A model generated the notes under the pieces. That model had not been told where the DNA came from and did no database searches. It was given only the letters and a program-made list of their open reading frames with translations. Both the position numbers and the translations under genes were made by a program. Shown here one piece after another: positions 60,464 through 64,000 of a DNA stretch of 64,000 nt; within the stretch, counting starts at the first letter, position 1; the number at the start of each line of letters is the position of its first letter. This DNA is from Bacillota bacterium. Lineage in GTDB: Bacteria; Bacillota; Clostridia; Christensenellales; Aristaeellaceae. Location of the stretch: positions 6,680 through 70,679 of the forward strand of contig JAEYPB010000001.1 in the NCBI GenBank assembly GCA_023411175.1, in the 5' to 3' direction.

Positions 60464-61291
60464 TCACAGCCGGATCTCCATCCCGTCATAGGAGGATTCG
60501 AACCCGCTGCCCGCAGCCAGTGCCTCGAAGTCGTCGTAATTGACGCGCCCGTTGTGAGAGAAATGGTGGGAAATGAACCGGGTACCCTCGTCCGCCGCGC
60601 CCAGCTCGATCAGCCGCCGCCGGAGCGCCAGGTTGTCCGGGAAACCCATGTGGATGGTGCTGCACGGGAAGCGCCCGGTGGTGCAGTCCAGGCTGGCCGC
60701 GTCCAGGCGTCTGCCCCGGAGGAACTCAAGCGTTTCTTCGGGTGGCATGGTGGTGTCGTTGGCGTACAGGAGTCTGGCGCCTGGCTGCTCGATCAGGTAG
60801 ATCAGACACTCCTCGCGCGGATCATGCCGCGCGGGCAGCGCGGTGACGCGCGTGGAGTCGATCGTCACCGGGAGGAATGGCTCCATCCGGTGAAGCGCCA
60901 CGCAGTCGGGCAGCGTTTCCATATCGAAGATGAAATCCCTTTGGATGGTGTCCAGCACTTTTTCGTTGCCGTACAGGTGCAGTACGCTCGATGGGTTGAC
61001 TCGGTTGCTGTACATGCCATGATAGTAGCACAATTCCTTCGATGCCAAGTGGTCGATGTGGGAATGGGTGAAAAACACCGCCTTCGCTGCCGCCAGATTC
61101 AGGTGGCAGCGCATTTTCGCTGTCAGCATGTCCGGCGGAAAGTCGATCAGGATGGAATCATCGATGATCGCGCTTGAGCGCGTGCGCAGATTTCGCCCGC
61201 CCTTTTGCTCGGCGTATCGGCAGATATCGCATTCGCAGAACAGCGCGGGGATGCCCTCCGCCGCCGCCGTGCCCAGATAGGTGAATTTCAT
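60464..61291 (-). CDS. MBL-fold metallohydrolase, PhnP-like
   Basis: ATG 61291 overlaps the stop of the upstream permease (TAATG). The 275-residue protein has the metallo-beta-lactamase motif H76-x-H78-x-D80-H81 (FFTHSHIDHLA). The N-terminal cysteines C19, C21 and C24 (FCECDICRYA) resemble the structural zinc site of PhnP. PhnP opens phosphoribosyl cyclic phosphate. Here, without phosphonate genes, it more likely hydrolyses another cyclic phosphate or ester from the imported substrate. Confidence 0.82.
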   Translation of the reverse strand: MKFTYLGTAAAEGIPALFCECDICRYAEQKGGRNLRTRSSAIIDDSILIDFPPDMLTAKMRCHLNLAAAKAVFFTHSHIDHLASKELCYYHGMYSNRVNPSSVLHLYGNEKVLDTIQRDFIFDMETLPDCVALHRMEPFLPVTIDSTRVTALPARHDPREECLIYLIEQPGARLLYANDTTMPPEETLEFLRGRRLDAASLDCTTGRFPCSTIHMGFPDNLALRRRLIELGAADEGTRFISHHFSHNGRVNYDDFEALAAGSGFESSYDGMEIRL

Positions 61292-62124
61292 TACGCCTTT
61301 ACTCCTCCCGATACCAGTCCCCCTATAATATAGCGCTGCGCGAACATATAGGCAATGAAAACCGGCAGCATACTCAAGAGGAACGAGGTCATGATCAGCG
61401 TGGGGTCGGACGAAAACTTGGTCTTGAAGTTGTACTGGAACAGCGTAAGCGTCCAGTCTTCGGTGGATTTGTTCAGGATCAGAAGCGGCAGCAGGAAGTC
61501 GTTCCACAGCCACAGCGCGTTTTTGATGGACACCGTGGCGATCATGGGTTTGATCAGCGGCAGAACCACGCTTCCGTAGGTGCGCAGCGTGCTGGCGCCG
61601 TCGATGTAGGCCGCCTCCTCCAGGTCTTCAGGGATGGACTGAATGTAGCCGACATACAGAAATATGCCCTCGCACACCGATCCCGCCAGGTACAGAAGGA
61701 TGATGCCGTTCACGTTCATCAGGTTCATCGATCCGGCCAGCTTGACCAGCGGCATCATCTTGACCTGGAACGGGACGAAGATGCCCACCAGCATGAAAAA
61801 ATACAATAGGCGGTAGCCGCGGCTCTTTGACATTTTTCGGGCGATGGGAAAAGATGCCATCGGCAGGATGACGATCATGCCGGCAATGCCCAGAATGGTG
61901 ATGTAGAATGTGTTGAACACCGACTGATAGTAGCCCGGCCGGTTCAGAACTTCCGTGAAGTTTCCCAGATACAGCGATTTGGGGAACGCGAAATAGCTTT
62001 GCATGTTTTCCAGCGGCGTTTTGAAGGCGGCGATGATCGCCATGTAAAACGGCAGCGCGATGAGAAGACAGGCGGCGATCAGGGTCAGGTACATCAGCCC
62101 ATGGTTCCATCTCGTTTTGACCAT
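61291..62124 (-). CDS. CUT1 sugar ABC importer permease (MalG type)
   Basis: ATG 62124 has GAAGAAGGTG upstream and begins one base after the previous stop. The 277-residue protein has six helices (LTLIAACLLIALPFYMAIIAAF first), the EAA loop LEEAAYIDGASTLRTYGSVVLP and the C-terminus IIGGLVSGGVKA. It is the third gene of a minus-strand operon of binding protein, permease, permease and MBL hydrolase. Confidence 0.9.
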   Translation of the reverse strand: MVKTRWNHGLMYLTLIAACLLIALPFYMAIIAAFKTPLENMQSYFAFPKSLYLGNFTEVLNRPGYYQSVFNTFYITILGIAGMIVILPMASFPIARKMSKSRGYRLLYFFMLVGIFVPFQVKMMPLVKLAGSMNLMNVNGIILLYLAGSVCEGIFLYVGYIQSIPEDLEEAAYIDGASTLRTYGSVVLPLIKPMIATVSIKNALWLWNDFLLPLLILNKSTEDWTLTLFQYNFKTKFSSDPTLIMTSFLLSMLPVFIAYMFAQRYIIGGLVSGGVKA

Positions 62125-62125
62125 G

Positions 62126-63004
62126 TCAGTACACCTTCTTCCTGTCCACCATGCGGATCTGCAGGTAGGAGACGGCCACCACAATGGCCGTGACGACCAT
62201 CGCCTGCGTGATCGCGTAGCTGAACTTCAGCTCCTTGAACCCCAGGTTGTAGATGTTGAACGTCAGGCTCTTGGTATGCCCGGCCGGTCCGCCCTCGGTA
62301 AGCGCCTTGATGTAGTCGAAAACGGTCAGGCCGTCCTTCAGCGTGAGGATCAGCACCACGCTGAGTACCGGCAGGAGGAACGGGAGCGTGATGGCGAAAA
62401 ACTGCTTCAATTTCCCCGCGCCGTCCAGCTCGGCCGCCTCGTACATTTCCTGGGGGATCGTCTGAAGTCCGGCCAGCAATAGAACCGTGGGGATCGCCAA
62501 CCCCTGCCAGACGTTGACGAACAGTACGCCGTACATCGCCGTGTCCACGTTGGACAGGATGTTTGTCTCCAGCGCCCCGATGCCCAGCATCGAGCCCAGA
62601 TTGGGGATCGCGCGGGTGAAGATTTCATTGAACACCATGCCGACGGTGAGCATGCTCAGAACCGCCGGGAAGAACAGCGCGCCGCGGAAAAACGAACGCC
62701 CCCGGATTTCCGCGTTCAGACACATTGACAGGAACAGGCTCAGCGACACGATGATGATGACCAATAGCAGGCTGTACAGGCCATTGAATTTCAGGGCGGA
62801 GAGGAACACCCTGTCGGTGGCGAGTTTCGCGTAGTTCTGAAAGCCCACGAATTTGACGTTGGCGGAGATGCCCGACCAGTTGGTAAGGCTGTAATAGCAC
62901 CCCATCACCACCGGTTCGATAAAGAACACCACGTACAGTAGGAGCGCCGGCAGCACAAAGCAAAAATAGGTGATTTCCCGTTCTTTGCCGATTCTTCGGA
63001 CCAT
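62126..63004 (-). CDS. CUT1 sugar ABC importer permease (MalF/UgpA type)
   Basis: ATG 63004 has GGGGGGA seven bases upstream. The 292-residue protein has six helices (FCFVLPALLLYVVFFIEPVVMGCYYSLTNWSG first) and the EAA loop YEAAELDGAGKLKQFFAITLPF. It pairs with the permease that follows; the ATPase is not encoded here. Confidence 0.9.
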   Translation of the reverse strand: MVRRIGKEREITYFCFVLPALLLYVVFFIEPVVMGCYYSLTNWSGISANVKFVGFQNYAKLATDRVFLSALKFNGLYSLLLVIIIVSLSLFLSMCLNAEIRGRSFFRGALFFPAVLSMLTVGMVFNEIFTRAIPNLGSMLGIGALETNILSNVDTAMYGVLFVNVWQGLAIPTVLLLAGLQTIPQEMYEAAELDGAGKLKQFFAITLPFLLPVLSVVLILTLKDGLTVFDYIKALTEGGPAGHTKSLTFNIYNLGFKELKFSYAITQAMVVTAIVVAVSYLQIRMVDRKKVY

Positions 63005-63045
63005 GCGTTTTCCCCCCAGCCTTTTGACGCGCGGTTTTTTCGCAA

Positions 63046-63079
63046 GGGGCAGACGTTGGCTTTGGCCTTCGTCTGCCCC
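63046..63079 (-). terminator. Hairpin between binding-protein and permease genes
   Basis: GGGGCAGACG (63046-63055) pairs perfectly with CGTCTGCCCC (63070-63079). It repeats the arrangement seen after the other binding-protein genes in the window. Confidence 0.6.
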
Positions 63080-63105
63080 CCAAGCTACTGAAATTCCCGG
63101 CGCGA

Positions 63106-64000
63106 TCAGGAATTGTAGAACTCCGTGACCATGTCCTGCGTGGCTTGCACGAAGGCGTCGACGTCCTTGTCGATGAACAGCTGCTGCAGGTACTGCTCCC
63201 AGTTGGAGCGCATGCCAGCAGGCCAGAAGTTGACCGGCGTGAGGAACATTTCGCCCTTCTGGATCACGTCGTTGATGGGCTTGAGCTGCTCGATGTTATA
63301 CTGCACGCCTTCGATGACGTTGGGCGAGCCCTCCACATCGGCGTACATCTGGGCGATCTCCGGGCGGGCGTGGAACGCCACGAACGCCACCGCCGCGTCG
63401 ACATCCTTGGCGCCGGTGTAGACGCTGTAGGAGGTGTCGATGTTGACCGGCAGGCTCTCGCCGGTGCCCATCGGGTTCGGGAACTGGAACATCGCGAAGT
63501 TCAGATCCTTGTTGGCCTTGAGGATCGTGGCCACGTTCCAGGTGCCGCCGATGAACATCGCAGTACGGCCGGCGATGAAGTCCGCGACCACCTGATCCAA
63601 GTCGGTGCCCAGCTGATCTTTCTGGCCGAATTCGCGGATCTTGAGAAGCGCCTCGGCCAAGGCACGGATTTCCGGCTCCTTGGTCAGGTCGGTTTCGCCG
63701 CTGGCGACTTTCTGGAACAGCGCGTTGCTGTCGTTGTTCAGGATGCCCGTGAAGCGCTCCGCCATCTGGCCTACGCCGCCCGCGCTCTTGTCATAGAATG
63801 AAATGGGCTGCTCGCCCGCGTCCTTGAGCTTCTGGCACAGGTCCAGGAAGCCCTGGTAGTCGGTGGCGGGCGTCAGGCCGTGCTTTTCGAAGATATCCTT
63901 GTTGTAGAATACGCCGTAGGAGCTCATCGCCAGCGGCAGCGCGTACTGTTTGCCGTTGTAGGCGCTCAGCATCTGGGTGGACTCCGGTACGGTCTTGAAC
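63106..64000 (-). CDS. C-terminal part of an extracellular sugar-binding protein, cut by the window edge
   Basis: The frame runs to the window end without a start; 63972 is an internal Met, preceded in frame by FKTVPESTQ. About 297 residues are present. Family 1 binding-protein pieces are clear: GKQYALPLAMSSYGVFYNKDIFEKHGL, FIAGRTAMFIGGTWNVATI and VEGSPNVIEG. The missing part is the N-terminal lobe and signal peptide. It heads the minus-strand importer operon. Confidence 0.88.
   Translation of the reverse strand, partial: FKTVPESTQMLSAYNGKQYALPLAMSSYGVFYNKDIFEKHGLTPATDYQGFLDLCQKLKDAGEQPISFYDKSAGGVGQMAERFTGILNNDSNALFQKVASGETDLTKEPEIRALAEALLKIREFGQKDQLGTDLDQVVADFIAGRTAMFIGGTWNVATILKANKDLNFAMFQFPNPMGTGESLPVNIDTSYSVYTGAKDVDAAVAFVAFHARPEIAQMYADVEGSPNVIEGVQYNIEQLKPINDVIQKGEMFLTPVNFWPAGMRSNWEQYLQQLFIDKDVDAFVQATQDMVTEFYNS

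Noticed and set aside
1..64000. CRISPR arrays, tRNA and rRNA genes
   Set aside because: No regularly spaced repeat series, cloverleaf-like CCA-ended segments or rRNA-like conserved stretches were seen.

Overview
The window looks like a chromosomal stretch of a moderately GC-rich Gram-positive anaerobe, most likely class Clostridia (Bacillota). The reasons are strong AGGAGG-type ribosome sites, TTGNNN-17-TATAAT promoters, YesM/YesN-type two-component pairs, CUT1 sugar ABC operons that carry no ATPase of their own, a glycyl-radical enzyme with its radical-SAM activase, and a Bacillus YdjGHI-like set. The exact genus cannot be read from the sequence. I found no rRNA, tRNA or CRISPR array.

Layout. 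1-2300: end of a solute-binding protein gene and a GH127-type glycosidase. 2300-3760: a decayed, AT-rich island with a broken tyrosine recombinase and a small membrane protein. 3767-11541: GH31 glycosidase, a CUT1 sugar importer, a sensor kinase and a response regulator that runs convergently into it. 11762-15008: zinc-ribbon, TPM-domain and SPFH proteins (YdjG/YdjH/YdjI-like) without PspA. 15410-22302: a lasso-peptide biosynthetic cluster. 22377-35221: four FAD-dependent oxidoreductases around a YesN/YesM pair and an Lpl-type importer. 35498-43866: GntR regulator, CUT1 importer, PHP hydrolase and a GH38-like/DUF5054 protein. 44138-49581: glycyl-radical enzyme, activase, DeoR regulator and class II aldolase. 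49829-58909: AraC and LacI regulators, an Rbs-type importer, D-lyxose isomerase, FGGY kinase and mannitol-1-phosphate 5-dehydrogenase. 58910-64000: recombinase relic, exported transglutaminase-like protein, MBL-fold hydrolase and a further CUT1 importer cut by the window edge.

The region as a whole is a carbohydrate-foraging neighbourhood. Regulators, importers, glycosidases and oxidoreductases sit in self-contained modules, and most importer modules depend on an ATPase encoded elsewhere.

The most interesting system is the lasso-peptide cluster. Its + strand genes encode two HPr-kinase-like proteins, a B2 leader peptidase, a nucleotidyltransferase, a PAPS-type sulfotransferase, a B1 (PqqD-like) recognition protein and an asparagine-synthetase-like cyclase. 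No precursor lies upstream. Instead a 40-codon gene sits on the opposite strand, convergent with the cyclase gene, behind its own near-consensus promoter. It encodes a leader with a W-x-x-P motif and Thr at -2, then the 18-residue core AKAAYHPIESFTTSVGPS. That core is suited to an Ala1-Glu9 ring and ends in Ser, the residue that paeninodin-type kinases phosphorylate. A lasso scaffold carrying phosphate, nucleotidyltransferase-derived and sulfate groups is therefore predicted.
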